A stretch of DNA of 47,845 nucleotides, taken from the NCBI GenBank assembly GCA_018069525.1, contig JAGPUQ010000015.1, positions 1 through 47,845 on the forward strand, written 5' to 3'. Under the pieces are notes generated by a model. The model was not told the origin of the DNA. It saw nothing but the letters and a program-made list of their open reading frames with translations, and made no database searches. Positions 26,844 through 38,160 of this stretch are shown one piece after another (position 1 is the first letter of the stretch; every line of letters begins with the position of its first letter). The translations under genes and the position numbers were made by a program. This DNA comes from Porticoccaceae bacterium (lineage in GTDB: Bacteria; Pseudomonadota; Gammaproteobacteria; Pseudomonadales; Porticoccaceae).

Positions 26844-28342
26844 TATCGCGCGTCCTTTTTATTTATGTCAGGTTTGTTTACGTAAGGTTTATCTATGTCA
26901 GCTTTATCCGTATAGCGTTGAGTACTACTGGCCTCGTTTAGCTCTCGTAGACGACGTAGTTTTTCAGCGATATTTTGCTCCATACCCCGCTCCACCGGAA
27001 AATAATATTGGCTGTCTTTTAAGGCTTCGGGAAAATAATTTTCCCCGGCCGAAAACGCATCGGGCTCGTCGTGGGCGTAGCGGTATTCAGCGCCGTAGTC
27101 GAGCTCCTTCATTAATTTGGTGGGTGCATTGCGTAGATGCAGGGGGACTTCTTCCGTAGACTGACTTTTCACATCCTGCTGGGCGCGGGAAAAAGCGCTA
27201 TACACCGCATTACTTTTAGCCGCTATCGCCAGATAGACCACCGCTTGAGCCAGCACCAAATCCCCTTCCGGGCTACCCAGGCGCTGGTGGGTTTCCCAGG
27301 CATCGAGACAAATACGCAAGGCGCGCGGATCGGCATTGCCAATATCTTCGCTGGCCATCCGCACCATGCGGCGGGCCAGGTACAGCGGTTCGCAACCGCC
27401 GTCGAGCATTCGAGCTAACCAATACAGTGCCGCATCGGGCGAAGAACCGCGTACTGCTTTATGTAGCGCGGAAATTTGGTCGTAAAAATACTCCCCACCT
27501 TTGTCGAAACGCCGGGTATCCGATACGGTAATCTCTTTTAATAAATCGAGTTCAATACAGGGGATTTCCTTCTTCTTCCCCTTTCCCTTTCCCTTTCCCT
27601 TTTCTTCCTCCTTGCCATCCGTCGAATCTTCGGGACTTATTAAGTCCGCAGCAATTTCCACCAGGTTAAGGGCTCGACGTGCATCGCCGTCGCTAATGGC
27701 GGCAAGAAAATCTAAAGCGTCATCGCTTAAACGCAGCTTGCCAGCATAACCCCGCTGATCGGCACAGGCGCGAGTGACCACGTGCTTAATCGCATCGGCA
27801 TCGAGTGATTTTAAGACATAGACCCGGCTGCGGGATAACAAAGCGTTATTCAGCTCAAAGGATGGGTTTTCCGTAGTCGCGCCAATCAGTACGATAACGC
27901 CGTTTTCCACAAAGGGTAGAAAGGCATCCTGTTGCGCTTTGTTAAAGCGATGTACTTCGTCGACAAATAAAATCGTATCGCGCCCGTTGACGCTGCGTTC
28001 TTGCTCGGCACGGGCAATGGCCGCGCGAATATCTTTTACGCCGGCTAGTACCGCGGAGATAGTTTCAAAGTGGGCATCCGTAGCGTGGGCAATAATTTTG
28101 GCCAGGGTGGTTTTACCAACCCCCGGCGGCCCCCAAAACACCATGGAATGTAATTGCCCGGCGACGATGGCTTCTCGTAAAGGCCTGCCCTGCCCCAGTA
28201 AATGTTGTTGGCCGGAAAAATCATCGAGAGTTAGCGGGCGCATACGATCCGCTAGTGGTCGATAGCTTTGTCCCTCAGTATTAGCATTATCGTCACCAGC
28301 TGCGCTGCTAAAAGAAGACGGTTCGAATAGAGATCCACTCAT
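26843..28342 (-). CDS. rarA: replication-associated recombination protein A (AAA+ ATPase)
   Basis: A protein of 499 residues. The Walker A motif is WGPPGVGKTTLAK and Walker B is ILFVDEVHRFNK, followed by the helical and tetramerisation domains. RarA acts at stalled replication forks. It is about 50 residues longer than usual for two reasons. A Lys/Gly/Glu-rich insert (EEEKGKGKGKGKKKE) sits after the AAA+ lid. A C-terminal tail of pentapeptide repeats (ADIDK, PYVNK, PDINK) follows the conserved end. Both are encoded by tandem repeats and are probably disordered. ATG 28342 is preferred; an in-frame TTG at 28354 overlaps the lolA stop. Confidence 0.94.
   Translation of the reverse strand: MSGSLFEPSSFSSAAGDDNANTEGQSYRPLADRMRPLTLDDFSGQQHLLGQGRPLREAIVAGQLHSMVFWGPPGVGKTTLAKIIAHATDAHFETISAVLAGVKDIRAAIARAEQERSVNGRDTILFVDEVHRFNKAQQDAFLPFVENGVIVLIGATTENPSFELNNALLSRSRVYVLKSLDADAIKHVVTRACADQRGYAGKLRLSDDALDFLAAISDGDARRALNLVEIAADLISPEDSTDGKEEEKGKGKGKGKKKEIPCIELDLLKEITVSDTRRFDKGGEYFYDQISALHKAVRGSSPDAALYWLARMLDGGCEPLYLARRMVRMASEDIGNADPRALRICLDAWETHQRLGSPEGDLVLAQAVVYLAIAAKSNAVYSAFSRAQQDVKSQSTEEVPLHLRNAPTKLMKELDYGAEYRYAHDEPDAFSAGENYFPEALKDSQYYFPVERGMEQNIAEKLRRLRELNEASSTQRYTDKADIDKPYVNKPDINKKDAR
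26858..26917 (-). repeat. 15-bp tandem array encoding the RarA C-terminal tail
   Basis: Four 15-bp units on the plus strand, TTTATTTATGTCAGG, TTTGTTTACGTAAGG, TTTATCTATGTCAGC and TTTATCCGTATAGCG, encode the pentapeptides PDINK, PYVNK, ADIDK and RYTDK on the minus strand. They end a few codons before the stop and the crcB start. Confidence 0.85.
27579..27602 (-). repeat. 6-bp microsatellite in rarA
   Basis: Four perfect CCCTTT units (minus strand AAAGGG) encode the Lys-Gly run in RarA. Flanking C/T-rich sequence looks like decayed copies. Gain or loss of units would keep the frame. Confidence 0.9.
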
Positions 28343-28350
28343 TGTCGGAC

Positions 28351-29121
28351 TCAACGATCTTCGAAGATATCGATCCCAGCTGGGGGATCAAACACAAATA
28401 ACGAGGTATCGAGTTGCGGGTTCATCACGGCATCGATCAATGTGACAACGGTGCGCTGCCCAAGACTGTCGTTCATAATAATCGCGGTAGGTGTCTCGGC
28501 GACAAAAGCCAGAACTATTTCGGTATAAACACTTTCAATTTGCAAAGGTGTCAAGCTGATACGGGTGGTGTTCTCTACGATCTCACGGCAGATTTTATAG
28601 GTCTCAGCCAGGCTGTCGGAATCACCCAGCAATAAAGCCGCCGGAGAGTTGGTCAAGTTTACTTCCAGAGATTTCACCGTCACCTGTTCCAGATCGGGAT
28701 CGTACAACCACAGGCTCTCGCCGTCGGCGATCACCAACTGTTCAAAGGGAGCTTCGGTCGCCCAGTGAATGCGCCCGGGTTTGGATATGTGCATCACGCC
28801 ACTCATATCCTGAAGTGGATGACCGTCGGCGGAGGTCATCAACTGGCGAAACTCGGTGCTTAGGGATTGCATTTTATCCAGGGTGTTTTTTAATTCAGCG
28901 CTGCCATCGAGGCATTGCACCTGCACCTGCACCGGCGCTGGTGTTGATGCAGGTGCTGATAATGCCTCGGCCATACTGTGTGTTGGCAGCAGAACCAACA
29001 GTAATGCACAAGCACTTAATCTATAGGCACCCAATGCACGGACACTCAATATACAGACACCCAAGCTAAAGATACTTAGGATATCCGTTTGTACTTTAAT
29101 AAGAATTTTTTTACTGCTCAA
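28351..29121 (-). CDS. lolA: outer-membrane lipoprotein carrier protein
   Basis: A periplasmic chaperone that carries lipoproteins from the LolCDE complex to LolB. With start TTG 29121 it has 256 residues: a long, unusual signal region, then the mature LolA fold with KNTLDKMQSLSTEFRQ, MHISKPGRIHWATEAP and LVIADGESLWLYDPDLEQV. TTG 29121 has GGAG 7 nt upstream and lies 4 nt after the ftsK stop. The full open frame reaches 29199, inside ftsK, and is not supported. The signal region is built from five 15-bp repeats, and a short QVQVQ run follows cleavage near HSMAEA. Confidence 0.88.
   Translation of the reverse strand: MSSKKILIKVQTDILSIFSLGVCILSVRALGAYRLSACALLLVLLPTHSMAEALSAPASTPAPVQVQVQCLDGSAELKNTLDKMQSLSTEFRQLMTSADGHPLQDMSGVMHISKPGRIHWATEAPFEQLVIADGESLWLYDPDLEQVTVKSLEVNLTNSPAALLLGDSDSLAETYKICREIVENTTRISLTPLQIESVYTEIVLAFVAETPTAIIMNDSLGQRTVVTLIDAVMNPQLDTSLFVFDPPAGIDIFEDR
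29005..29079 (-). repeat. 15-bp tandem array encoding the LolA leader
   Basis: Five 15-bp units encode LSIFS, LGVCI, LSVRA, LGAYR and LSACA on the minus strand. Plus-strand units begin at 29005, 29020, 29035, 29050 and 29065; the last is the most degenerate. Each pentapeptide starts with Leu followed by Ser or Gly, giving a periodic hydrophobic signal segment. Confidence 0.82.
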
Positions 29122-29125
29122 AGCT

Positions 29126-31609
29126 CTACTCCAGACGCCGATTGGGCACCAATACTTCTCGGTTGCCGTTGCTACCCATTTCGCTAACGATACCGGCAAT
29201 TTCCATCGCCTCGATTAAGCGTGCCGCCCGGTTGTAACCAATACGCAACTTGCGCTGCACCGATGAAATTGATGCGCGCTGGCTCTGTAGAACAAACTCT
29301 ACGGCCTCGTCGTAAAGGGCATCGGATTCGCTATCGTCGCTCTGATCGCCCTCTGGGCCGGTGTAACCCGGCACCGGAATTGAACCGGTGGTCGCTTCGT
29401 CGGTAATTTCTTCCAGGTATCGGGGTTCGCCGCGACGTTTCCAGTCGGCCACCACCTTATGTACTTCGTGGTCATCCACAAAGGCACCGTGAACGCGCAC
29501 CGGCACACCACTGCCCGAAGGCAAATACAACATGTCGCCGTGGCCGAGTAATTGTTCGGCACCGCCCTGGTCGAGAATGGTACGGGAATCAATTTTTGAC
29601 GAAACCTGAAAGGCAATTCGCGTTGGCACATTGGCCTTAATCAAACCGGTAATCACATCCACCGAGGGACGTTGTGTCGCCAGAATTAAATGAATGCCCG
29701 CCGCCCTCGCTTTTTGTGCGATGCGTGCAATTAACTGTTCCACTTTTTTACCGACGATCATCATCATGTCGGCAAACTCATCGATCACCACTACGATAAA
29801 CGGCAGGGTTTCTAGCTCTGGCGCTGTTTGTGGTGGCGGTGGTTCCGCATCGAGATCGATCGAACCAAAAGGGATTGCCTCCGGCTGCCAGAACGGATCG
29901 ATCAAGGGTTCTCCCGCTGCTCTGGCCTCTTCAACTTTGCGGTTGTAACCAGCCAGATTTCTCACCCCGAGCGCGGCCATCAATTTATAACGCCGCTCCA
30001 TTTCGCCGACACACCAGCGCAAGCCGCTGGCAGCATCTTTCATATCGGTAATAACCGGGGTTAAGAGATGGGGAATACCATCGTAGACCGACAGCTCCAG
30101 CATCTTTGGATCAACCAGAATCAGGCGAACTTCCTCCGGAGAGGATTTAAACAGCAAGCTCAACAGCATCACGTTGATGCCGACGGATTTACCCGATCCG
30201 GTGGTACCCGCAACCAGCAGGTGAGGCATTTTCGCCAGGTCGGCGACAATGGGCTCGCCAGAAATATCGTGGCCCAGGGCCAGGCTCAAAGGCGATTTTG
30301 CTTCGTCGTAGGTTTGCGAGGACAACACATCGCTTAAATACACAATCTCGCGCTGGTCGTTGGGGATTTCAATACCGACCACGGACTTACCCGGTATCAC
30401 CTCCACCACGCGCACACTCACCACCGCTAGCGAGCGCGCTAAATCTTTAGCGAGGCCGGTAATGCGGCTGGCTTTAACACCGGCTGCCGGTTGAATTTCA
30501 AAACGAGTAATCACCGGTCCCGGTAAGACCTCGACAACCTCGGCAGTGATGCCAAAGTCCTTTAATTTTAATTCCAGTTTGCGGGATAGATTTTCCAGGG
30601 TTTCGCGGGAGTAACCACCGCGATCGCCGGTCGGTGCCTCATCCAGTAAATTGATGGGAGGCAATTCGCCCACCACCGGTTCGCCATCAAATATCGAGGC
30701 TTGTTTCTCCCGCTCAACACGAACACTCACAACCGATTTTTTGGGTGCCGGCGCGATCACGGGTTCTTTTTTAACTTGCTGTCTGATAATGTCTTCGCGG
30801 ACTTTTTCGCGGCGCTCCTGCAGGGCCCCGACCGCCAGTTCTTCATCTTTTTTACGATCTTGCCAGCTCACATACTTCAGGCGAAGGTAATTGTTTAAGA
30901 CCAGCGCCCTACCGCCCACCGCGTCGGCCAATGCCAGCCAGGACAAGTCCGTAAATACGGTGATGCCGAATAAAAACAGAGCGATTAAAATCAGCGTGCT
31001 ACCGATATAACTAAAGGCAGAAATAGCCGCCTCGGCCACCGCGGTACCCAAAATGCCGCCAACGCCAAACGGCAGGTTTCCCGCCCCCGGGCCGTAGTGG
31101 AGTTCGGCGAGAGCCGTTGCCGCTACCATCACCAGGATCAGGCCCACCAGGCGCAATACCATAATGACTTTATCGAAACTAAAACCCGTAGCGGTAAGCT
31201 TGCGGATGCGAAACACACTCCACGCCCGCAGCGATAGCAACACTGGAAATAAATAAGCCAGGTAACCACAAAATGAGAAGAAGATATCTGCTAACCAGGC
31301 GCCCATTGGCCCGGCCAGGTTTTGGTAGTCGTCGCCGACACCCGTGTGAGACCAGCCCGCATCGTCTTTGCTGTAGGTCAGGAAGGACAGCAACAGGTAG
31401 ATGCTGATTAATATCCAGCCGATGAAAGCCCCTTCCTGTAAAAACACGGCGGCACGTCCCCCCGTGTTTTCGGCTTCCACGGCGGCACCCTCACGTTGAG
31501 CACGCGTCATTTTGATCTTCCCCGCTTTCTTTGGCGGGAGATCCTTGCTTGCTTCATTACCGGTAGCATTGCCGGTAGCATTGCCGGTAGCATTTTTGGA
31601 ACGAGCCAA
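29126..31609 (-). CDS. ftsK: DNA translocase FtsK
   Basis: A protein of 827 residues. A charged N terminus is followed by four or five membrane helices (about 55-235), a short linker (about 240-330), then the alpha/beta motor with Walker [15 protein letters not shown] and Walker [15 protein letters not shown]. The C-terminal gamma winged helix (about 755-827, [24 protein letters not shown]) reads KOPS sites. It couples septation to chromosome dimer resolution at dif. The linker is far shorter than in E. coli. The start is TTG 31609 with AAGGA about 10 nt upstream. Residues 7-18 are three Ala-Thr-Gly-Asn units from a 12-bp repeat. It heads the run ftsK-lolA-rarA-crcB-serS-cysG-gor. Confidence 0.96.
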   Translation of the reverse strand: MARSKNATGNATGNATGNEASKDLPPKKAGKIKMTRAQREGAAVEAENTGGRAAVFLQEGAFIGWILISIYLLLSFLTYSKDDAGWSHTGVGDDYQNLAGPMGAWLADIFFSFCGYLAYLFPVLLSLRAWSVFRIRKLTATGFSFDKVIMVLRLVGLILVMVAATALAELHYGPGAGNLPFGVGGILGTAVAEAAISAFSYIGSTLILIALFLFGITVFTDLSWLALADAVGGRALVLNNYLRLKYVSWQDRKKDEELAVGALQERREKVREDIIRQQVKKEPVIAPAPKKSVVSVRVEREKQASIFDGEPVVGELPPINLLDEAPTGDRGGYSRETLENLSRKLELKLKDFGITAEVVEVLPGPVITRFEIQPAAGVKASRITGLAKDLARSLAVVSVRVVEVIPGKSVVGIEIPNDQREIVYLSDVLSSQTYDEAKSPLSLALGHDISGEPIVADLAKMPHLLVAGTTGSGKSVGINVMLLSLLFKSSPEEVRLILVDPKMLELSVYDGIPHLLTPVITDMKDAASGLRWCVGEMERRYKLMAALGVRNLAGYNRKVEEARAAGEPLIDPFWQPEAIPFGSIDLDAEPPPPQTAPELETLPFIVVVIDEFADMMMIVGKKVEQLIARIAQKARAAGIHLILATQRPSVDVITGLIKANVPTRIAFQVSSKIDSRTILDQGGAEQLLGHGDMLYLPSGSGVPVRVHGAFVDDHEVHKVVADWKRRGEPRYLEEITDEATTGSIPVPGYTGPEGDQSDDSESDALYDEAVEFVLQSQRASISSVQRKLRIGYNRAARLIEAMEIAGIVSEMGSNGNREVLVPNRRLE
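31560..31595 (-). repeat. 12-bp tandem array in the ftsK 5' end
   Basis: Three units of CCGGTAGCATTG (the last ends in T) encode the repeated Ala-Thr-Gly-Asn at the FtsK N terminus, before the first membrane helix. Confidence 0.9.
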
Positions 31610-32889
<1,280 letters not shown>

Positions 32890-32948
32890 TTCTGAGCGGA
32901 TTTGAAGCCCGGACCTAAAACTCAGGCTTAGAGCAGGCAACCCAAGCT

Positions 32949-33686
32949 ATGCAACTGCCCCTACTCGACCCCACCCATCCGGTATTTCCGCCCTCCAACA
33001 CAGCGGCGCTGGAACCCAACGGTTTGTTGGCCGGGGGCGGTAATCTTGAAGTAGATACCCTGCTCAAAGCCTACCGCCAGGGGGTCTTCCCCTGGTTTGA
33101 GGCCGGGCAACCTATTCTCTGGTGGAGCCCCGATCCCAGGGCCGTGGTTTATCCGAAAACTATTCATATCGCGCGCTCGATGGCCAAAAGTCTACGCCGC
33201 GATGACTATGAGATTCGTGTTGATAGCGCATTTGAAGACGTGGTTCGTGCCTGTGCAGGCCCCCGTGCTGATATTGATCCTGACCTTAACCATCCAGAAA
33301 ATCACAGCTGGATCGTCCCGGAAATGATCACCGCCTACTGTCGTTTATTTAACGCCGGTTACGCTCATTCGATAGAGTGCTGGCAAAACGGAAAGCTTAT
33401 GGGCGGCCTCTACGGTCTCGCCATTGGCGGCGTGTTTTGCGGTGAATCGATGTTTAGTCGCGGGCCCAACACCTCTAAATTAGCTTTGATTCACCTGGCC
33501 AAAGCCCTCGATCAAGCCGGGTTTAGTTTAATCGACTGCCAAATTCCCAACCCCCACCTCACTACTTTGGGCGCTACCGAAATCTCCCGCGACACCTTTC
33601 TGGATATTCTCAACCGCGAACAAAACCGAGATATAAGCTGGCCCGACGCCGTAGTTTTCGCTACGGTGGCCGAGAGCTTTAGGTGA
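32949..33686 (+). CDS. aat: leucyl/phenylalanyl-tRNA-protein transferase
   Basis: A protein of 245 residues. Family motifs include PNGLLAGGGNLEVDTLLKAY, GVFPWFEAGQPILWWSPDPR and GGLYGLAIGGVFCGESMFS. It adds Leu or Phe to proteins with N-terminal Arg or Lys, creating type II N-degrons for ClpS/ClpA. It begins 59 nt after trxB and is followed by bpt, the other transferase of the pathway. Confidence 0.96.
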   Translation: MQLPLLDPTHPVFPPSNTAALEPNGLLAGGGNLEVDTLLKAYRQGVFPWFEAGQPILWWSPDPRAVVYPKTIHIARSMAKSLRRDDYEIRVDSAFEDVVRACAGPRADIDPDLNHPENHSWIVPEMITAYCRLFNAGYAHSIECWQNGKLMGGLYGLAIGGVFCGESMFSRGPNTSKLALIHLAKALDQAGFSLIDCQIPNPHLTTLGATEISRDTFLDILNREQNRDISWPDAVVFATVAESFR

Positions 33687-33718
33687 TCGTAGTTCATGCC
33701 ACCTCCCGTCATACCAGC

Positions 33719-33754
33719 CTTCATATCACTCTCCATATCAATCGGTATATCACC
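33719..33754 (+). repeat. 12-bp degenerate tandem array, aat/bpt spacer
   Basis: Three units, CTTCATATCACT, CTCCATATCAAT and CGGTATATCACC, lie in the 124-nt spacer. A weaker relative (CCGTCATACCAG) precedes them. Confidence 0.65.
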
Positions 33755-33810
33755 TTATAAGTAGTTTCCAGGTAGTGGACGCCGCAGGATCAGCAATATA
33801 AAGTAGATCA

Positions 33811-34539
33811 ATGACACGAGACATCAGCCCAGACCTGGCTAAAATTCGCCTGTTCCTCACCGAGCCGCACGCGTGTAGCTATTTGCCCGACCGGCAAGCC
33901 ACCACGGCTTTTGTCGACCCCAAAATTGATACCAACATCGATATCTACAACGACCTGTCTGATCTCGGCTTTCGGCGTAGCGGGCGCTACCTCTATACTC
34001 CGCGTTGTGGGAGCTGCAAAGCCTGTATCCCCATTCGCATCGATGCCATCGATTTTCGGCCCAGCCGGCAACAGCGCAAGTGCCTAAACCGCAATGCCGA
34101 TCTCGCTGTAAATATTGTCAACACCATCGATCGGGAGGAACACTACCCGCTCTACGAACGCTACATCAGTGCGCGCCACCAGGACGGCGATATGCACCCG
34201 CCATCGCGAAATCAATACGAAGATTTTATCGGTCGCCCCTGGCAGGAAGGTACCACCGCGTTTATGGAGTTTCGCAAAGATGGCGAGCTGCTGGGTTGTG
34301 CGGTAATCGACTGGTTGCGCATGGGCGCTTCCGCTATTTATACCTACTTCGACCCGGCTGAGGATCGCCGTAGCCTGGGTACTTTTGCGATTTTGCAGCA
34401 GATTGAGGCGGTGCTGGCGCGGAATCTCGATTACGTCTATCTGGGCTTCTGGATTCGAGATTCGGCCAAAATGAGCTATAAAATTAAATTCAAACCCGCC
34501 GAGTTGTTTATCAACGATCAGTGGATGCGCCTGGGCTGA
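33811..34539 (+). CDS. bpt: aspartate/glutamate leucyltransferase
   Basis: A protein of 242 residues in the Ate1/Bpt family. The N-terminal Cys cluster is seen as HACSYLPDRQA and then YTPRCGSCKACIPIRI. Conserved GNAT-like segments follow (YERYISARHQDGDM, YTYFDPAEDRRSLG and YLGFWIRDSAKMSYK). It transfers Leu to proteins with N-terminal Asp or Glu, making N-degrons for ClpAPS. The spacing to infA (176 nt) and a promoter in that gap separate it from infA. Confidence 0.94.
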   Translation: MTRDISPDLAKIRLFLTEPHACSYLPDRQATTAFVDPKIDTNIDIYNDLSDLGFRRSGRYLYTPRCGSCKACIPIRIDAIDFRPSRQQRKCLNRNADLAVNIVNTIDREEHYPLYERYISARHQDGDMHPPSRNQYEDFIGRPWQEGTTAFMEFRKDGELLGCAVIDWLRMGASAIYTYFDPAEDRRSLGTFAILQQIEAVLARNLDYVYLGFWIRDSAKMSYKIKFKPAELFINDQWMRLG

Positions 34540-34649
34540 GCTTAGCCAACCTGGTAGTAAACCCCCGCAGTCGGTAGCGGACTCAGCACCTAGCGAGACG
34601 ATTCCTCGCGTAATCCGCAACACAAGCCCCAACACTGTGATAGAAATCT

Positions 34650-34678
34650 TTGCCAAGAGTGTGGCTTTGCGGCACAAT
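34650..34678 (+). promoter_or_regulatory. sigma-70 promoter of infA
   Basis: TTGCCA (34650-34655), 17-nt spacer, CACAAT (34673-34678). A start near 34685 would give a leader of about 30 nt to the ATG at 34716. Confidence 0.6.
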
Positions 34679-34715
34679 GCGCCCCGCCTTTAGCTCTGTG
34701 GATATTTAAGCGTCT

Positions 34716-34934
34716 ATGCCGAAAGAAGATCATATTGAAATGGAAGGGGAAGTCATCGATACCCTGCCCAACACTACGTTCCGCGTTAAGCTGGAAAACG
34801 GTCACGTGGTGACCGCTCATATTTCTGGGAAAATGCGTAAAAACTACATTCGCATCCTGACCGGCGATCAAGTCAAAGTTGAATTAACACCTTACGATTT
34901 ATCCAAAGGGCGCATTACTTACCGAGCGCGTTAA
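34716..34934 (+). CDS. infA: translation initiation factor IF-1
   Basis: A protein of 72 residues, the exact usual length. It is a single OB-fold with the invariant segments [32 protein letters not shown] and [22 protein letters not shown]. It binds the ribosomal A site with IF-2 and IF-3 during initiation. It is convergent with clpA, as is common in this lineage. Confidence 0.98.
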   Translation: MPKEDHIEMEGEVIDTLPNTTFRVKLENGHVVTAHISGKMRKNYIRILTGDQVKVELTPYDLSKGRITYRAR

Positions 34935-34942
34935 TTTTTTTG

Positions 34943-34984
34943 ACGCCTGCGCCTGTACCTGTGCCTATACCTGCGCCTGCACTT
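34943..34984. repeat. 6-bp degenerate tandem array, infA/clpA spacer
   Basis: Seven hexamers fill most of the 58-nt spacer: ACGCCT, GCGCCT, GTACCT, GTGCCT, ATACCT, GCGCCT, GCACTT. No other terminator is visible between these convergent genes. Confidence 0.75.
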
Positions 34985-34992
34985 CCCCCGGC

Positions 34993-37260
34993 CTAATCGG
35001 CCTCGCCAAAATCAAATTCTAGCTCTTCACCGCCTTCGGCTAGACTCACGTGCACGTCTCCGCCACCGGCAAGCTTGCCAAACAACACTTCTTCGGCCAG
35101 CGGTTTTTTCAGTTTGTCCTGAATTAAGCGCGCCATGGGCCGTGCGCCCATTTTTTCGTCGTAGCCGTTATCAGCCAGCCACTGTCGTACCTCTTCGTCG
35201 ACGTCAATATGAACTTTTTTATCATCCAGTTGGGCTTGCAGCTGCACCAGAAACTTGTCGACCACAATTTTGATCGTCTCTTTAGGTAAAGAGCCGAATT
35301 GCACAATTGCATCTAAGCGATTACGGAATTCCGGAGTAAACATTTTCTTAATGGATTCTATGCCGTCGCTGGCGTGATCCTGCTGGGTAAAGCCAATCGA
35401 GGCGCGACTCATAAGTTCGGCACCGGCGTTGGTGGTCATCACCAAAATAACATTGCGGAAATCGGCTTTGCGGCCATTGTTGTCGGTAAGAGTGCCGTGA
35501 TCCATCACTTGTAACAATAAATTAAACACATCGCCGTGCGCTTTTTCGATTTCGTCCAGTAGTATCACGCAGTGAGGATGTTTGCTTACAGCGTCAGTCA
35601 GTAAGCCGCCTTGATCGAAGCCCACATAGCCGGGAGGTGCGCCAATTAAGCGGGAAACGGTGTGGCGCTCCATATATTCGGACATATCAAAACGCAGTAA
35701 TTCGACGCCCAGCACTTCGGCCAACTGTCGAGAAACTTCGGTTTTACCCACACCCGTGGGTCCGGCAAACAAAAAGCTGCCGATGGGCTTTTCGCCGTCG
35801 CGCAAACCGGCGCGGGCTAATTTGATCGCCGCATCCAGGGTGTCGATGGCTTCGTCTTGCCCGAACACCACCATTTTAAGTTTTTCTCCCAGTCCGCGTA
35901 GTTGTTCCCTATCAGAACTAGAAACACTTTTCGGCGGAATGCGGGCAATTTTCGCCACCACGGCTTCAACGTCCGCAACGCCAATGGTTTTCTTTCGCTT
36001 GGAGGGCGATAACAGTTGCTGGTAAGCGCCCGCCTCATCAATTACGTCGATGGCCTTGTCGGGCATAAAGCGGTCATTAATGTATTTGGCAGACAGTTCG
36101 GCGGCGGCTTTGAGAGCACCCTGGGTGTAGCGCAAACCGTGATGTTCTTCGAAGCGAGATTTTAAGCCCTGCAAAATGCCAATGGTTTCTTCCACGGAAG
36201 GCTCGGGCACATCAATTTTCTGGAAGCGCCGCGACAGTGCACGATCCTTCTCGAAAATACCGCGGTACTCCTGATAAGTGGTAGAACCAAAACAGCGTAA
36301 CTTACCGGAGGTTAGCAGTGGCTTGAGCATGTTGGACGCGTCCATCACACCACCGGACGCTGCGCCAGCACCGATAATAGTGTGGATTTCGTCGATAAAT
36401 AGAATCGCTTTGTCTTTTTCGCCCAGCTCTGCCAGCAAGCTTTTAAAACGTTTTTCAAAATCGCCACGGTATTTAGTGCCAGCCAACAGTGCGCCCATGT
36501 CGAGGGCGTAAACCACACTGCCTTTGATGGCATCGGCAACATCATCTTCGACGATACGCTTGGCCAGACCTTCGGCAATGGCGGTTTTACCGACACCGGA
36601 CTCGCCCACTAACAAAGGATTATTTTTACGCCGGCGCAAGAGAGTTTGGCAAACCCGCTCAAGTTCGGCAGCGCGGCCCACCAGGGGATCGATATAACCT
36701 TTCTCGGCCTGCTCATTTAAATTAGTCGCAAACTGTTCCAGCGGACTGCCTTCCCCGCTACCGTCCTCGGGCATTTCCGGGGTGGCCTGGGCGGGCATCT
36801 CGCCGATGTCCTCGTGGCCTTCGGGAAGTTTGGTAATCCCGTGGGAAATATAATTAATAATATCGATGCGCGATACGTTTTGCAGGCGCAGAAAATACAC
36901 CGCCTGGCTTTCCTGTTCGCTAAAAATCGCCACCATCACGTTCTCGCCCTGAACCTCGTTTTTACCCGAGGACTGCACGTGAAAAATAGCGCGCTGCAAG
37001 ACCCGCTGAAACGCCAGGGTTGGCTGCGTTTCGTGGGGTTCGTTATCGGCGGCTAGTACCGGTGTGGTCGAATCGATAAATTCGTTGAGATCCTTGCGCA
37101 GTATTTCCACATCAACCGCACACGCTGAGAGCACCTTTATAGCGGAGGCATTATCAAGTAAGGCCAGCAATAAGTGCTCCACCGTCATAAACTCATGGCG
37201 CTTGGCGATTGCGCCCTGGAAGGCGACATTTAAGGTTGTTTCCAACTCTTTACTCAGCAT
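34993..37260 (-). CDS. clpA: ATP-dependent Clp protease ATP-binding subunit ClpA
   Basis: A protein of 755 residues. The N domain (1-145) docks ClpS. The D1 AAA+ module has Walker [15 protein letters not shown] and D2 has Walker [15 protein letters not shown]. The ClpP-docking IGF-type loop appears as RASIGFTQQ. It unfolds substrates for ClpP, including N-degron proteins handed over by ClpS. The last residues are acidic. It follows clpS on the same strand after 86 nt that include a short hairpin. Confidence 0.97.
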   Translation of the reverse strand: MLSKELETTLNVAFQGAIAKRHEFMTVEHLLLALLDNASAIKVLSACAVDVEILRKDLNEFIDSTTPVLAADNEPHETQPTLAFQRVLQRAIFHVQSSGKNEVQGENVMVAIFSEQESQAVYFLRLQNVSRIDIINYISHGITKLPEGHEDIGEMPAQATPEMPEDGSGEGSPLEQFATNLNEQAEKGYIDPLVGRAAELERVCQTLLRRRKNNPLLVGESGVGKTAIAEGLAKRIVEDDVADAIKGSVVYALDMGALLAGTKYRGDFEKRFKSLLAELGEKDKAILFIDEIHTIIGAGAASGGVMDASNMLKPLLTSGKLRCFGSTTYQEYRGIFEKDRALSRRFQKIDVPEPSVEETIGILQGLKSRFEEHHGLRYTQGALKAAAELSAKYINDRFMPDKAIDVIDEAGAYQQLLSPSKRKKTIGVADVEAVVAKIARIPPKSVSSSDREQLRGLGEKLKMVVFGQDEAIDTLDAAIKLARAGLRDGEKPIGSFLFAGPTGVGKTEVSRQLAEVLGVELLRFDMSEYMERHTVSRLIGAPPGYVGFDQGGLLTDAVSKHPHCVILLDEIEKAHGDVFNLLLQVMDHGTLTDNNGRKADFRNVILVMTTNAGAELMSRASIGFTQQDHASDGIESIKKMFTPEFRNRLDAIVQFGSLPKETIKIVVDKFLVQLQAQLDDKKVHIDVDEEVRQWLADNGYDEKMGARPMARLIQDKLKKPLAEEVLFGKLAGGGDVHVSLAEGGEELEFDFGEAD

Positions 37261-37288
37261 ATTTTAAAATCTCTGGTTTTCATTGGAT

Positions 37289-37305
37289 GGCCATCATTAA
37301 TGGCC
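37289..37305 (-). other. short hairpin in the clpS-clpA spacer
   Basis: GGCCAT and ATGGCC pair around the loop CATTA. There is no U-tract, so it may be a processing or attenuation element rather than a terminator. Confidence 0.35.
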
Positions 37306-37346
37306 TTAGTCTTTGTAAATTATGAGTCATTAACCCGTGGCGTCAA

Positions 37347-37694
37347 CTAATCCTTATCGTCGTCGTTAAGGTTGTCTGCTGGTTCGATATCGCAGAGCAG
37401 TGGATGTTCCTGCTCCCGCGCATATTGATTGACCTGCTCGGCCTTGGTTTCGGCGACTTCGCGAGTGAACACGCCACACACACCTTTACCTTCCGTGTGT
37501 ACCTTGAGCATCACCCGCACCGCATTTTCTCTATCCAGGCTAAAGAACCGCTCGAGTATCTCCACCACAAATTCCATGGGTGTGTAGTCGTCGTTCAACA
37601 ATATAACCTGAAACTTCTGGGGTTTTTTAAGTTTCGGTCGGGCTTCTTCGACAACGAAGTCTAAATCGTCCTGTCGATGGTCTTGTGCGCTCAT
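37347..37694 (-). CDS. clpS: ATP-dependent Clp protease adaptor ClpS
   Basis: A protein of 115 residues. Its flexible N terminus is followed by the conserved core. The N-degron pocket region is [22 protein letters not shown] and the later part includes [18 protein letters not shown]. It recognises Leu, Phe, Trp and Tyr N termini and delivers them to ClpA. A four-copy 13-bp array lies 17-68 nt upstream of the start, inside its leader or promoter. Confidence 0.97.
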   Translation of the reverse strand: MSAQDHRQDDLDFVVEEARPKLKKPQKFQVILLNDDYTPMEFVVEILERFFSLDRENAVRVMLKVHTEGKGVCGVFTREVAETKAEQVNQYAREQEHPLLCDIEPADNLNDDDKD

Positions 37695-37710
37695 GGTCTG
37701 GAATCACATT

Positions 37711-37762
37711 GTTTTATGGGTTGGTTTTATGGGTTGGTTTTATGGGCTGGTTTCATGGGCTA
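37711..37762 (-). repeat. 13-bp tandem array upstream of clpS
   Basis: Units at 37711, 37724, 37737 and 37750: GTTTTATGGGTTG twice exactly, then GTTTTATGGGCTG and GTTTCATGGGCTA. Confidence 0.93.
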
Positions 37763-37954
37763 GTTTGACTAGATTGTTCAGCGGTTTTCCCCCCGCTTTT
37801 CCTTTGCGATGGACACTCTCTTTCATCGTTAATGCGGCTTAATATTGCTGTTTCAAGGATAACTCCGATTTACTTATCTTGCACTATTTAGCCGCTGTTT
37901 TATGCCCCAAAATAAGGCGTTATTAGGCAGTATCAAAAATATCGTCCGAATTTC

Positions 37955-37983
37955 TTGACTTGCACCCTATTTTTAACTAATAG
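37955..37983 (+). promoter_or_regulatory. sigma-70 promoter of cspD
   Basis: TTGACT (37955-37960), exactly 17 nt, then TAATAG (37978-37983). The implied transcript has a leader of about 170 nt, like the long thermosensitive leaders of cold-shock mRNAs. Confidence 0.7.
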
Positions 37984-38160
37984 TTATACCTAGAATAACC
38001 ATAGATAATAATCAACGGGCTAAAAATCCATTTGAAACTCGGAAAATCGATGCCTTAACAGCAAAACCATTCACACAATAAACCTGACTTCAGCATCAAA
38101 CCGACCCCGTCCACCCAGTACGTGTAAGCAGTACATATAAATAGAAACAGAGGTAACGAT

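Larger units (their letters stand above)
37695..38160. other. divergent intergenic region clpS / cspD
   Basis: These 466 bp hold the 13-bp array near clpS and a strong promoter at 37955-37983. After that comes a leader of about 170 nt before the cold-shock gene. A partial dyad (GTTATACCTAGAATAAC) overlaps the downstream edge of the promoter. I find no open frame. Confidence 0.6.

Noticed and set aside
28351..29199. LolA starting at 29199
   Set aside because: It would overlap ftsK by 74 nt; a TTG with a GGAG site lies right after the ftsK stop.
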